From Clostridium sp. CAG:964 (GTDB lineage: Bacteria; Bacillota; Clostridia; Oscillospirales; Acutalibacteraceae): a stretch of 35,876 bases of DNA. The position numbers and the translations under genes are program-made. Positions 14,047-22,639 of this stretch are shown here, piece by piece. A model generated the notes under the pieces. The model did no database searches. It was not told where the DNA came from and worked only from the letters and a program-made list of their open reading frames with translations. Position 1 is the stretch's first letter, and each line of letters begins with the position of its first letter. The DNA lies in contig FR891322.1 in NCBI GenBank assembly GCA_000435335.1, positions 1-35,876 of the forward strand. Direction: 5' to 3'.

Positions 14047-15034
14047 ATTTAATGATGAACAGCTTGATGAAATGTTTAAGACATATTATTCACGAAAAGC
14101 TCCGTACACTTTTAGGGTAAAAGCCGCCCCAACCAATAAAAGCAGGCATGGGCACCGTAATGCCGTTAAGTACGCTTTGTCTGTGGTGTGTGTTCTGCTG
14201 GTTGTTTTCACTGTTGGTTTTGCCTTTAATGGCAGCTTTGTCAACAAATTTGTAAATAACAATGCAGGTACGGAGCCTGCCAAGCCGTCAGTAAAATATG
14301 ACGACAGCTTTATTATAAAAGCATATACAGCTGAAATTTCGGACAAATACAGCAGTGCACAAAGCATCGGCAAAGAAAAATCTGTTGTGCGTGGCGGTGT
14401 GTATGAGGTTAATCAATATTTCTACTTCAACAGCGATAACATTTATGTCCTTTCTACTACCAACGCCGAAGCCTATCCCGAAAGTGAAACGGACTATACA
14501 ATGGCGGTTTATCCTAAAATTGTAGGCTACCATGTTGCACTGGACATTTACGGAGAAAATATTGAAAGCTTTGACATTAGCTCTAACAGGGGTAGGTTTA
14601 ACTATTCAGAGTATAACCGAGAGCTTGAAAGTGAAATTGATTTTGATATTACACCGGAAATTATTGCGAGGATGTATGACAATGAACACCACGACGGCAG
14701 TTATGATTATTATAACAGTCAGAAAAACATTAAGTACAGCCACAAAAAAACCTTGTTTTGGTACCCTGACATTGATTCAATAAACAATGCCGTTGACAGT
14801 TACGCAAAAGAAACCGCCGGCATTACATATGATGATATTTATGAAACCTGTAAAAAATCTGATTTTGATAAATACTACAACGCCCAAAAGGAATTTTTTG
14901 AAAAAAACAGCCTAAACGAATTGGTAAAGGACAGCATTAACATAACTATCCATTATAAAGATAAATCAACTAAAACAGTGGCGGTTAATGTTTCGCTTAA
15001 TGATAAAGGTGACTTTGTTTTAAACTATGAGTAA
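14036..15034 (+). CDS. Membrane-anchored putative anti-sigma factor
   Basis: This 332-residue protein has about 42 cytoplasmic residues (basic, with NDEQLDEMFKTYY), one membrane helix (about 43-65, YALSVVCVLLVVFTVGFAF) and a large external domain rich in Tyr, Asp and Asn. No zinc-binding HxxxCxxC motif is seen, so it is not a ZAS-type anti-sigma. Layout and the 11-base overlap with the sigma gene support the role. The start is ATG 14036, seven bases after AAAGGAGG; a TTG six bases earlier is too close to that site. The external domain has no family I recognise and would be the sensory part. Confidence 0.7.
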   Translation: MKNRFNDEQLDEMFKTYYSRKAPYTFRVKAAPTNKSRHGHRNAVKYALSVVCVLLVVFTVGFAFNGSFVNKFVNNNAGTEPAKPSVKYDDSFIIKAYTAEISDKYSSAQSIGKEKSVVRGGVYEVNQYFYFNSDNIYVLSTTNAEAYPESETDYTMAVYPKIVGYHVALDIYGENIESFDISSNRGRFNYSEYNRELESEIDFDITPEIIARMYDNEHHDGSYDYYNSQKNIKYSHKKTLFWYPDIDSINNAVDSYAKETAGITYDDIYETCKKSDFDKYYNAQKEFFEKNSLNELVKDSINITIHYKDKSTKTVAVNVSLNDKGDFVLNYE

Positions 15035-15271
15035 GAGGCAAAAACGATAAAAAATTATGGGATAATTTTAAAGCAGCTCCGGCTGATACCACAAAGCTAA
15101 ATTACAGCAAATTGCACATTGTATTGCTTTGCTTAGATGTATATTTACTGCCACCTGTACAATACGGTTGTGCAGGTATTGTATACCTTTGTAGTACAAA
15201 ATCAGCCAATATTACAAACCTCTGCTGAATGATATATGAAATATAAAAATTAAACGCTACAGCATATGTTA
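15035..15271. other. Intergenic region with a weak hairpin
   Basis: No gene seen. ACCTGTACAA and TTGTGCAGGT (about 15154-15178) form a 10-bp stem with one G-U pair, followed by ATTGTATA rather than a T run. It is possibly the end of the sigma operon transcript. Confidence 0.4.
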
Positions 15272-15300
15272 TTTACAAATTTGGCATAAATGGTTATAAT
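15272..15300 (+). promoter_or_regulatory. Vegetative promoter of the CmpB-type gene
   Basis: TTTACA at 15272-15277 and TATAAT at 15295-15300 are 17 bases apart. The expected transcription start near 15307 rules out the ATG at 15308 as a normal start and supports the GTG at 15338. Confidence 0.75.
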
Positions 15301-15337
15301 TCTATATATGAATTATAAAGAGGGAAAGGTGATATGT

Positions 15338-16831
15338 GTGGAGCTGGTGTACAGCACCTTTTGGGTTTTTACAGTCTTTTCTATACTGGGCTGGGTATTT
15401 GATACTGTGGCGGATTCGCTTACTAACGGCAGAATGGTAAACCGAGGTCTGCTGGTTGGGCCCTTTTGTCCCACATACGGCATACTTTGTGCCGGAGCAT
15501 ATATATTAAATGTGTTTTTATGCAAGGATGTATTTTTTGTACAGCTTGGGCTTTATACCCTGCTGTGTACGGTGGTTATACTGTGTATGAACGCATTTTT
15601 AGACAAAGCCTTCAATATTAAAATATGGGATTTTTCGGGTGATTACTTTAATTATAAGGGCTACATAAGCCTGCCGGGGGTGGTGCTTGGCGGTTTTATA
15701 CTTTCCGTTATTACTTCGCAAATGGACGGTATTATTGTAATGCTGGTAAAGGAAATTCCACCGTTGATAAACTTTATTGTGATGATTTCGGTTTTGACTG
15801 TTATGCTGCTTGATTTTGTATTTTCAACCCTTATTATGCTGGGGTACAGAAAAAAGGAAAAGGGCATAGCAAAGGTATTAATAACGGTTGAAGAAAAGGC
15901 AAGCAGGGTAATTGAAAGAAAAACGCAGGAATCAAAATTAAGCCGAGTATTAAACAGAATACTATATTTTATAGAGGAGCTTTTTGCAAAAGTTCGCCGA
16001 CTGTTCAGACGGCTTAAAAACTATTTTCTGGGAGGGAACTCCGTTTTTACAAGAAGATTTGTTAAGGCGTATAAAGATATTATGGCTACCGAGGGCGGCG
16101 AAAAGCTGCAAAGCAGCGCCCAAAAGCACTACGACCTTAATATGAAGGAGTACGAAAAGGCAGATATGAGCAAAAGCGAACAGCCGTTTGCTTACGGCCT
16201 TACCGTTACCAAGCTGTTTTTGCTGTTTGTAGTAGGCAGTATTATAGGCTGTATACTGGAAACCTGCTTTGCACTTGTTTTTGTAGGGCATTTTGAAATT
16301 CGTGTCGGGTTGGTTTACGGGCCGTTTATTCCTGTGTACGGTTTGGGTGCCGTATTGCTTACTATTGCTTTGTCACGGTTTTATAAGTCGTCGTTTTTGG
16401 GACTTTTTGCCATAAGCGGTGTAATAGGTGCAACCTTTGAGTATTTTTGCAGCTGGCTTCAAGAAACGCTGTTTGGCACTATTTCGTGGGATTACAGCGA
16501 TATGCCCTTTAACATAGACGGCAGAACCAGCCTTGCCTACGGGGTTGTATGGGGAATTTTAGGCGTAGTGTGGGTGCGTGAGCTGTACCCGACATTCTCA
16601 AGACTTATTGAAAAAATACCGAAAAAGCCGGGTTATGTTATGACATTGTTTTTGGCGGTGTTTATGATATTTAATGTTGTGATTTCATGTGCCGCCCAGT
16701 GGCGTGCCGAGGAAAGAGCAGAGGGCAGCCCTGCCTCCAATGCATTTGAAGAGTACCTTGATAAGCATTTTGATGATGATTACTTAAAGATGATTTATCC
16801 GCATATGGAAAAGGTGGAAGAAGAAAATTAG
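15338..16831 (+). CDS. Putative ABC-transporter type IV (CmpB-like) membrane protein, two domains
   Basis: This protein of about 497 residues contains two copies of the CmpB-type membrane domain. The first has FSILGWVFDTVADSLTNGR and RGLLVGPFCPTYGI. The second has VGSIIGCILETCFALVFVGH and VGLVYGPFIPVYGL. Each is followed by further membrane helices and an aromatic motif (WDFSGDYFNYKGYISLP, then WDYSDMPFNIDGRTSL). The copies are joined by a long basic cytoplasmic linker (about 180-290), KVRRLFRRLKNYF and others. The family is annotated as a putative ABC permease, but its substrate and ATPase are unknown. I prefer GTG 15338 with AAAGGTG six bases upstream. The C-terminus is acidic and cytoplasmic or external. 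Confidence 0.78.
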   Translation: MELVYSTFWVFTVFSILGWVFDTVADSLTNGRMVNRGLLVGPFCPTYGILCAGAYILNVFLCKDVFFVQLGLYTLLCTVVILCMNAFLDKAFNIKIWDFSGDYFNYKGYISLPGVVLGGFILSVITSQMDGIIVMLVKEIPPLINFIVMISVLTVMLLDFVFSTLIMLGYRKKEKGIAKVLITVEEKASRVIERKTQESKLSRVLNRILYFIEELFAKVRRLFRRLKNYFLGGNSVFTRRFVKAYKDIMATEGGEKLQSSAQKHYDLNMKEYEKADMSKSEQPFAYGLTVTKLFLLFVVGSIIGCILETCFALVFVGHFEIRVGLVYGPFIPVYGLGAVLLTIALSRFYKSSFLGLFAISGVIGATFEYFCSWLQETLFGTISWDYSDMPFNIDGRTSLAYGVVWGILGVVWVRELYPTFSRLIEKIPKKPGYVMTLFLAVFMIFNVVISCAAQWRAEERAEGSPASNAFEEYLDKHFDDDYLKMIYPHMEKVEEEN

Positions 16832-16852
16832 CTTGATTAGTAGTGCTAATAG

Positions 16853-16885
16853 AAAACGCAGAGCTTTTAAACGGCTCTGCGTTTT
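16853..16885. terminator. Terminator after the CmpB-type gene
   Basis: AAAACGCAGAGC and GCTCTGCGTTTT form a 12-bp perfect stem with a nine-base loop, T-rich on exit. Confidence 0.9.
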
Positions 16886-16911
16886 GCTGTTTAGAGATAT
16901 TGTGATATAAT
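16883..16911 (+). promoter_or_regulatory. Possible promoter of the acetyltransferase gene
   Basis: TATAAT at 16906-16911 with TTTGCT at 16883-16888 and a 17-base spacer. The -35 overlaps the preceding terminator tail, and the leader would be about 120 bases. Confidence 0.45.
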
Positions 16912-17039
16912 TTAAAAAGTGAGGTTAGCCCGGACTGCCGTTTTACAGCTTATGCTTATACGGCTGATATAGCAGAGCTTTATTAAGCGTTCGGTGAGCC
17001 TGGAGCTAAATAAAAGGATTTGAAAGGTATGAAATCTAA

Positions 17040-17642
17040 ATGAATATAGACGCTGTAAAAGGGCTGAATGCCGCAGAAATAAAATCACTTTATACGAAAA
17101 GCATGAAAAGGGATTTTCCGCAAAATGAATTGCGTCCCTATAGTACAATGAAAAGACTGCTTAGAAAAAACGAATACGGCGTTTACCGTGCCTACAGTAA
17201 CGGCGAGCCGGTAGGATACTTTTCCGTTTTCTCCACCGGCGGCAATGTTATATTGCTTGATTATTTTGCTGTGGAGTACGGTATGCGAAGCCGTGGTATA
17301 GGCAGCGAGCTTTTTAGAGCCTTTGCGCAGATAATCAGCAAAGACTATCCCAACGCCAATGCCGCAGTAATTGAGTGCGAGGCTCCCTATGCGGCAGAAA
17401 ATCCCGACGAGAAAAAGCTTAGGGAAAGGCGTATAGGCTTTTACCTGAAAAACGGTGCAGTAATGACAGAGCATTACTGGAGAGCCTTTGGGGTGGAGTA
17501 TAATCTTTTGGCACTGCCTATTGAGGGTGCCGATATTACTCCTATTGATTTTGGCAGTGAAATTCACAATTTATATTTAAGCTCCTTTGGCAGACTTTTT
17601 ACTATACACGCAAAGAATAAATTGAAGCATTGGAAAAAGTAA
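17040..17642 (+). CDS. GNAT-family N-acetyltransferase
   Basis: This 200-residue protein carries the acetyl-CoA motif A: DYFAVEYGMRSRGIGSELF, with R83-x-x-G86-x-G88 and the preceding strand LLDYFAV. It also has the later AVIECEAPY and RRIGFYLKNGAV segments typical of a subgroup with an ExE-like strand. The substrate is unknown. The ATG at 17040 lies 12 bases after GAAAGG. A four-codon frame (ATG at 17029, stop overlapping this ATG as ATGA) lies between and may couple initiation. It is convergent with ylbJ. Confidence 0.85.
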   Translation: MNIDAVKGLNAAEIKSLYTKSMKRDFPQNELRPYSTMKRLLRKNEYGVYRAYSNGEPVGYFSVFSTGGNVILLDYFAVEYGMRSRGIGSELFRAFAQIISKDYPNANAAVIECEAPYAAENPDEKKLRERRIGFYLKNGAVMTEHYWRAFGVEYNLLALPIEGADITPIDFGSEIHNLYLSSFGRLFTIHAKNKLKHWKK

Positions 17643-17657
17643 ATGTCTGCTTCTTAG

Positions 17658-17733
17658 GCTGACCCTGTTTGAAATTTACGCTTATTTATGGCTGACATCT
17701 ATTTAAAATTTACGCCTGCTTTTTGTGCTGACC
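17658..17733. repeat. Short degenerate tandem repeat at the 3' end of ylbJ
   Basis: GCTGAC is followed by AAATTTACGC at 17658 and 17691. A third GCTGACC lies at 17727, inside the ylbJ end; periods are 33 and 36 bases. It looks like local duplication of the last codons of ylbJ past its stop. Confidence 0.5.
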
Positions 17734-18716
17734 GACACAGAGAAAATAATGCACAGTATTATCAGCGAAACACTGCCGGCAAGGCTGCTGCTAAGCTGCT
17801 GTGAATGTTGGGGCAGGGTATTGCTGTACACACCGTGAGTCGGAGTATAAAAAATGAATATTACAGCTGTAATAACGGCTGATATTACGCCCTGTGCAAG
17901 CCTGTACAGGGTGAATTTTATTTTTGAAATGTTTAAGGCAGTTACAACGGAATACACTTGAAAGTGCACGCATATACCGCTCCAGCCCAAAGCAAAGGCT
18001 GTAAACCATATTGGCACGGCGTTGTCACAGCAGGTGCTGCACCCTTTTGTAACCTCCCACAGTATGCTTAAAATACTTTTGCTTATGCCCTGTGGTATGC
18101 CTATGCTGCACAATATTTGGCTTAAAATTTCCGTTAGGTGAGTATCCTCCAGTATACCGAATACGCAGGAAAATATAATAACCAATCCGCATAGCGAAAG
18201 CATACCGTTTACCCCGATTTGCGTAGACTCTACAATAGCATTGCAAAGTGGCTGCCTTTGTATATTGGTGCTGTCGGGCTGAGTGTATGTTAATTTTCTG
18301 CAGGAATGAACGCCCAAGATAATCTGTGCTGCTGCCTGACTTAGCCACAAAAGCAAGCCTGTAAGGGTATCATTGTATAGGGTTGTGCCAACCACAAAAA
18401 TTACAAAGCCCGGTCCGCCTCCCACCAAAAACATAGAAAGTGCCTGTGCTGTTTTCAGGTCTGTTTTTCTTTCGTCATACAAGGCGGTTATTCCTCTGGC
18501 TCCTACCGGAAAGCCGCCTGTCATCCCCAAAAGTATTACAGCACCTACACAGCCGTTTGTATGAAACAGTCTTTTGGTAATAGGCGAAAGGAAACGCCCC
18601 AGTGCATCGGCTAAGCCGCATTTTACAATAAATGTTGAAAGCACCATAAAAGGAAATAACGAGGGTATAAGTATGTTGCCGCAGTATAAAAGCCCCTGCA
18701 AAGCACCTGTTGTCAT
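17703..18716 (-). CDS. ylbJ: Sporulation integral membrane protein YlbJ
   Basis: This 337-residue polytopic protein carries the nucleoside-recognition (gate) domain signatures. These are ALQGLLYCGNILIPSLFPFM, GCVGAVILLGMTGGFPVGAR, and the mid-protein helix pair around SMFLVGGGPGFVIFVVGTTL. This matches YlbJ, needed for heat-resistant spore formation in Bacillus. The ATG at 18716 has GGTGA ten bases upstream; a GTG nine bases earlier is possible. It is divergent from yqfC-yqfD across about 95 bases. On its strand the pattern TCATACA, 15 bases, CATATATT is loosely like a sigma-E promoter. Confidence 0.85.
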   Translation of the reverse strand: MTTGALQGLLYCGNILIPSLFPFMVLSTFIVKCGLADALGRFLSPITKRLFHTNGCVGAVILLGMTGGFPVGARGITALYDERKTDLKTAQALSMFLVGGGPGFVIFVVGTTLYNDTLTGLLLWLSQAAAQIILGVHSCRKLTYTQPDSTNIQRQPLCNAIVESTQIGVNGMLSLCGLVIIFSCVFGILEDTHLTEILSQILCSIGIPQGISKSILSILWEVTKGCSTCCDNAVPIWFTAFALGWSGICVHFQVYSVVTALNISKIKFTLYRLAQGVISAVITAVIFIFYTPTHGVYSNTLPQHSQQLSSSLAGSVSLIILCIIFSVSVSTKSRRKF

Positions 18717-18810
18717 AAGTATCACCGCTTTAGCATATTTTTAAAATACAGTACAATACCAATATATGGTTTAAGCTATGCTTTGTATGACGGTAACAGG
18801 AGGTGAGGCA

Positions 18811-19080
18811 ATGAAGCAGGAGGGTAAGGGTGCAATGAAAAGGCTGCCGTCGCTGTATAAGGAAGCAATGAACCACGCACCGTTTTTACAGTTTAACAGC
18901 AACAAAGAGGTTACCTTAGACGGCTGCAGAGGTATTTTGGAGTATCAAAAGGAAATTATAAGGGTAAATACAGGGGCTATGATTATTGCCTTTAAGGGCA
19001 GGGGCTTAAATATAAAATGCTTAACGACCTCATCTGTGGTAATAGGCGGATATATTACAGCTGTAGAGTTTTTAAGGTAG
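18811..19080 (+). CDS. yqfC: Sporulation protein YqfC (YabP/YqfC family)
   Basis: This 89-residue protein has the family core PFLQFNSNKEVTLDGCRGIL, EYQKEIIRVNTGAMIIAFKG and the ending VVIGGYITAVEFL. Such proteins act with YqfD in sporulation under sigma-E in Bacillus. The start is ATG 18811 with AGGAGGTGAG four bases upstream; earlier in-frame ATGs lie before that site. yqfD follows directly. Confidence 0.9.
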   Translation: MKQEGKGAMKRLPSLYKEAMNHAPFLQFNSNKEVTLDGCRGILEYQKEIIRVNTGAMIIAFKGRGLNIKCLTTSSVVIGGYITAVEFLR

Positions 19081-19089
19081 GTGCTTGCA

Positions 19090-20268
19090 GTGTTTATCAA
19101 CAGTATAATCAGGTGGCTGCGGGGCTATGTGGTGTTTACAGCTAAAGGAAAATTTCCGGAAAGACTTATTAATCTTGCTATGCTGTCGGACATAGCAATT
19201 ATCAACCCTGTAGGGGGCAAAGGGCAGCTTACGGCACAGGTGTCGGTCGCCGACTATAAGGCGCTTTATAATATTCGCAGGCAGACCATGACCGGCCTAA
19301 AAATAAACAAAAAGGTAGGACTTCCGTTTATACTCTACAAAAACCGCCGCCGCAAGGGCTTGGCAATAGGCCTAGGTTTATTCTTTGCAATAATAAATGT
19401 GCTGTCAATGTTTATATGGAGTATTGATATAAAGGGGAATAATCAGGTTAGCACCTGCCAAATGAAAGAAGCTCTTCGTGACAACGGGGTTTACATAGGC
19501 GCTTTTAAAAATAATTTAGATGTATACAAGGCTGAAAAGGACTTTGAACTGCAGCTGGGAAAGGTTGGCTGGATGTCTGTAAATATTATAGGCAGTACTG
19601 CCTCGGTAGAGCTAAGCGAAAGCTATGATGTTCCCGAAATTGTAGACGCATCCAAGCCCTGCAACCTAAAGGCAAAAAAAGCAGGGCAGATAATAAAAAT
19701 GGATGTAAGAGAGGGGCAAAGCTCTGTCAGCATAGGCGACGGTGTAGCAAAAGGTCAGCTGCTTGTAAGCGGTGTTGTAGAAATAGGCGAAACAGGCAAG
19801 GCACAGTTTGTACACAGCGAGGGCGAGGTATATGCGGGCGTACAGACAAAGGAGGTAATAACAGTTCCAAACAGCGTAAGCTACATAAGCATAAAAGAAA
19901 CTGACTCACGAAGAATGTTAAGCATGATGGGGCTTAATATTCCCATTGATTTTAAGCAGATAGACAATGCTTCAAGCAGGTGTATGGTTACAGACAGCTT
20001 TGTGCTTAACAACAGAATTATGCCTATCAGCATTGTAACAGAGAAGAATTTTACAGCCCAAGGGGCGGATTATAATTTAAACAAAAAATCGGCACGGGCT
20101 TTGGCAGATACCCGCCTGGCGATAAACGATGTATTCTGCCGTTGGAACTCTGACATAAAAAGCAAGCGGGTTGAATGTACCCAAAATAAAAACGGCTATG
20201 TCTTTACAGCAAATTATTACTGTGTTGAAGACATAGCTCGGTCTGTACCTATCAGCATTGTAAATTAG
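19090..20268 (+). CDS. yqfD: Sporulation protein YqfD
   Basis: This 392-residue protein begins VFINSIIRWLRGYVVFTAKG and continues FPERLINLAMLSDIAI. One membrane segment follows the basic KNRRRKG (about residues 95-115, LAIGLGLFFAIINVLSMFIW). The long exported part starts with the YqfD motif SIDIKGNNQVSTCQMKEAL and includes GWMSVNIIGSTASVEL. Size and order match YqfD of Bacillus, a sigma-E-dependent stage IV protein. GTG 19090 has AGGTAGG eight bases upstream, overlapping the yqfC stop; GTG 19081 is too close to that site. The usual next gene, a PhoH-like one, is absent here. Confidence 0.9.
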   Translation: MFINSIIRWLRGYVVFTAKGKFPERLINLAMLSDIAIINPVGGKGQLTAQVSVADYKALYNIRRQTMTGLKINKKVGLPFILYKNRRRKGLAIGLGLFFAIINVLSMFIWSIDIKGNNQVSTCQMKEALRDNGVYIGAFKNNLDVYKAEKDFELQLGKVGWMSVNIIGSTASVELSESYDVPEIVDASKPCNLKAKKAGQIIKMDVREGQSSVSIGDGVAKGQLLVSGVVEIGETGKAQFVHSEGEVYAGVQTKEVITVPNSVSYISIKETDSRRMLSMMGLNIPIDFKQIDNASSRCMVTDSFVLNNRIMPISIVTEKNFTAQGADYNLNKKSARALADTRLAINDVFCRWNSDIKSKRVECTQNKNGYVFTANYYCVEDIARSVPISIVN

Positions 20269-20345
20269 GTAAATATTTACTTAATAATGTTTTTAATTAA
20301 ACTGAATTTCGGCGGTTAATTTAACATAGCCTAAATCAAAAAAGT

Positions 20346-21230
20346 TTACTCCAAGCCCTGCAAATTAAAGTCGGGAATGTAGGTGCTTTTGGCTGAATTA
20401 AGCTCCTGTGCAAAGCCGTCAAAATCCAGCTCTGTAAGGCAGTTAAAAACCTTTTGGTATTCACGCCGTGTAATTTTCCTGTTTATCTCAGGGTATTGCT
20501 CCGCTATGCCGCAGGGTATATACTGTGCCATCAGGCTTACGGTTAGCCGGCTTCCAAAATGGTTATGCAGGCTGTTAAGAGCTGCTATGGAGTTTTTGGT
20601 GTTTGAGGGCAGAATAAGGTGCCTTACAATTACGCCCTTTTCCATAATGCCGTTATTATCGTATATATTTTGCGGCTGCTGCCTGAGCATTTCGGCTATA
20701 GCGGCTACAGCTGTTTCGTGGTAGTTGTTAACCCTTGAATATTTTTCAGCCACAGCGTTGTCGGCATATTTAAAGTCCGGCAGGTAAATGTCTATGTAGC
20801 CCTCAAGCTTTTTCAGAGATTCAACGCTTTCATAGCCGCCGCAGTTATACACCACAGGAACAGCAGGCCTGTATATATTCAGGCTTTCAATAACAGCGTT
20901 TAAAAAATGCGTAGGATTTACCAGATTAATATTATGCACGCCCTGCTGTTCAAGCCTTTTGTAGCAGTCGGCCAGCTGTCGGGCTGTAAGCTCCTTGCCA
21001 AAGTTTTGGGTAGAGATTTTATAATTTTGGCAAAATACGCATTTTAATACACAGCCGCTGAAAAACACTGTGCCGCTGCCACGGGTGCCGCTTATGCAAG
21101 GCTCCTCCCACATATGCTTGGCCGCTCTTGCTACTATGGCATTTTCACCCATTTTGCAAAAGCCCTTGCCTACAGACGCTTCCCTTATTACACCGCAGTG
21201 CCTCGGACAGACTGTACATATACCACTCAA
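20346..21230 (-). CDS. Radical SAM protein, PflA-like (PflX/COG1313 group)
   Basis: This 294-residue protein has the [4Fe-4S] radical SAM motif GCVLKCVFCQNY (C60, C64, C67) and an N-terminal Cys set C5, C8, C12, C25 (ICTVCPRHCGV, GFCKMGE) typical of this group. Later motifs VVYNCGGYES and IDIYLPDFKYA match the same family. They are annotated as putative pyruvate formate-lyase activating enzymes, but the true substrate is unknown and no glycyl-radical enzyme lies nearby. The TTG start at 21230 has GGGAGA seven bases upstream. The gene is transcribed opposite to yqfD and divergent from the kinase-like gene. Confidence 0.85.
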   Translation of the reverse strand: MSGICTVCPRHCGVIREASVGKGFCKMGENAIVARAAKHMWEEPCISGTRGSGTVFFSGCVLKCVFCQNYKISTQNFGKELTARQLADCYKRLEQQGVHNINLVNPTHFLNAVIESLNIYRPAVPVVYNCGGYESVESLKKLEGYIDIYLPDFKYADNAVAEKYSRVNNYHETAVAAIAEMLRQQPQNIYDNNGIMEKGVIVRHLILPSNTKNSIAALNSLHNHFGSRLTVSLMAQYIPCGIAEQYPEINRKITRREYQKVFNCLTELDFDGFAQELNSAKSTYIPDFNLQGLE

Positions 21231-21427
21231 CTTAAAGTCTCCCTTTGTATAATTAATATTACAAGTTTATAATAAAAAGGCGGTATGGTCAACCTTTTGC
21301 GGAAAATTGCCGATTCAATGTGCCGTGCTTTAATCAATTACCGTATAAAACTTGAATTCTTTATTTTTCTGAAAATATATGTTACAATAATGCTGTAAAA
21401 AGTTACTTTTGACGAGAGGTAATTATT

Positions 21428-22525
21428 ATGAACAACAATCCCTTTATGAAATATACAGAGCAGGGCATAGGCTACATTGACAGCAGCTGCTCTATAAATA
21501 AATTAATTATTGCACAGGTACCCGTTAAGGGAATTGCTGATGAAATTGAGGGCAAGGCGGTGTCTGAAATTTTTTCTACAGCCGCCATTACCAAAAGGGC
21601 ACTGAAGGACAGGCAGCTGCTAAAGGTTTCGCCCGAAGTGCCCGAGGGCGAGCTGCCATTTATTCTTATGAATTCTGCCGACAGTACAGACCCGCAGGTT
21701 AAACAGGCCGCACTTAATATTGCAAACGATTTCGGCTCTAGACTGGGGCTGATACTTCTAACGCTGAAAACGGCACTGCCCAAAAACCGCCTTGCAAGAC
21801 CGGACTGGAAAGAGGAACACTGGCAGTATTGGCAAAATTTAAAAACAATTTTTATTGTAGGCGGACTTACCTACGGAGGGTTTGGTGCAAAGCTTATAGA
21901 ACGCACAAAGCAGGTATGCCAAATAAACGGCAGTACGGCTTATGAAATAAGGGCGTTTGAAAATGCGGCTTATATTGGCGTTATGGGCTGTACAAGGCTT
22001 TTGAAGGAATCGAACGGTATAAATGTTTTAATGGATTTTGGACAGACAAATATGAAACGCAGTATTGTTACCCGCCAAAACGGTGAGGTGGTTTCGGTAA
22101 AAAACCTGCCGCTGATGCGTTCAAAGTATATGCAGTGGAATATTCCGGACGAGGCCGAAAGGGAAAAGCAGGCAAAGCTTTTGCACAGGTACATAATGTC
22201 GGCAATAACCGACGCATATAAAAAAGCAGAAAGTATGGGCAGTGTGGGCAGTGAAATTGTTATAAGCATAGCAAGCTACACGCACAACGGAGTGCTTGAT
22301 ACTAAAAGAGGCGGTTACTCGAAGCTTTCGGTTTTATATAAAAATTACGGCGAATATCTTAGCGAGGAGCTGTCCGGTGTGCTTAAAAGACCTATAAAGG
22401 TCACGCTTGTGCACGACGGTACGGCAGTGGCACTTAACTTTATAAACTATCCGGATTCCGTATGCTTAACCTTAGGTACATTTTTCGGTGTAGGCTTTAC
22501 GGACATATGGCAGACGCTTACTTAA
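21428..22525 (+). CDS. Protein with actin-like (sugar kinase-type) ATPase motifs, function unknown
   Basis: This 365-residue soluble protein has features of the hexokinase/ROK/actin fold. A phosphate-1-like strand NVLMDFGQTNMKRSIV is followed by a linking helix, a phosphate-2-like strand VTLVHDGTAVALNF and an adenosine-like SVCLTLGTFFGVGF. Another glycine-rich turn is IFIVGGLTYGGFG. The usual N-terminal DxGxT loop is replaced, and the DFGQTN loop lies mid-protein, so I cannot assign a substrate. The ATG has GAGAGGTAA upstream; TACAAT at 21383-21388 is a likely -10. It ends in its own terminator shared with the convergent exporter gene. Confidence 0.55.
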   Translation: MNNNPFMKYTEQGIGYIDSSCSINKLIIAQVPVKGIADEIEGKAVSEIFSTAAITKRALKDRQLLKVSPEVPEGELPFILMNSADSTDPQVKQAALNIANDFGSRLGLILLTLKTALPKNRLARPDWKEEHWQYWQNLKTIFIVGGLTYGGFGAKLIERTKQVCQINGSTAYEIRAFENAAYIGVMGCTRLLKESNGINVLMDFGQTNMKRSIVTRQNGEVVSVKNLPLMRSKYMQWNIPDEAEREKQAKLLHRYIMSAITDAYKKAESMGSVGSEIVISIASYTHNGVLDTKRGGYSKLSVLYKNYGEYLSEELSGVLKRPIKVTLVHDGTAVALNFINYPDSVCLTLGTFFGVGFTDIWQTLT

Positions 22526-22540
22526 TTAAATATATACGGC

Positions 22541-22591
22541 AAAGCCTTAGGAAATGAAAAGCGTAGTGCTTTTTGCTCTAAGGCTTTTATG
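22541..22591. terminator. Bidirectional terminator
   Basis: AAAGCCTTAG at 22541 and CTAAGGCTTT at 22578 form a 10-bp perfect stem with an A-rich loop segment, followed by TTAT. It lies between convergent genes. Confidence 0.8.
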
Positions 22592-22639
22592 CTTTCCGCA
22601 TTATTCACAGGGTAAAACGGCTCTGCTTACCGCTGTGCT

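Noticed and set aside
17029..17043. Four-codon leader peptide before the acetyltransferase
   Set aside because: The ATG is only one or two bases from the purine-rich site, so initiation there is unlikely; kept only as a remark on the main gene.
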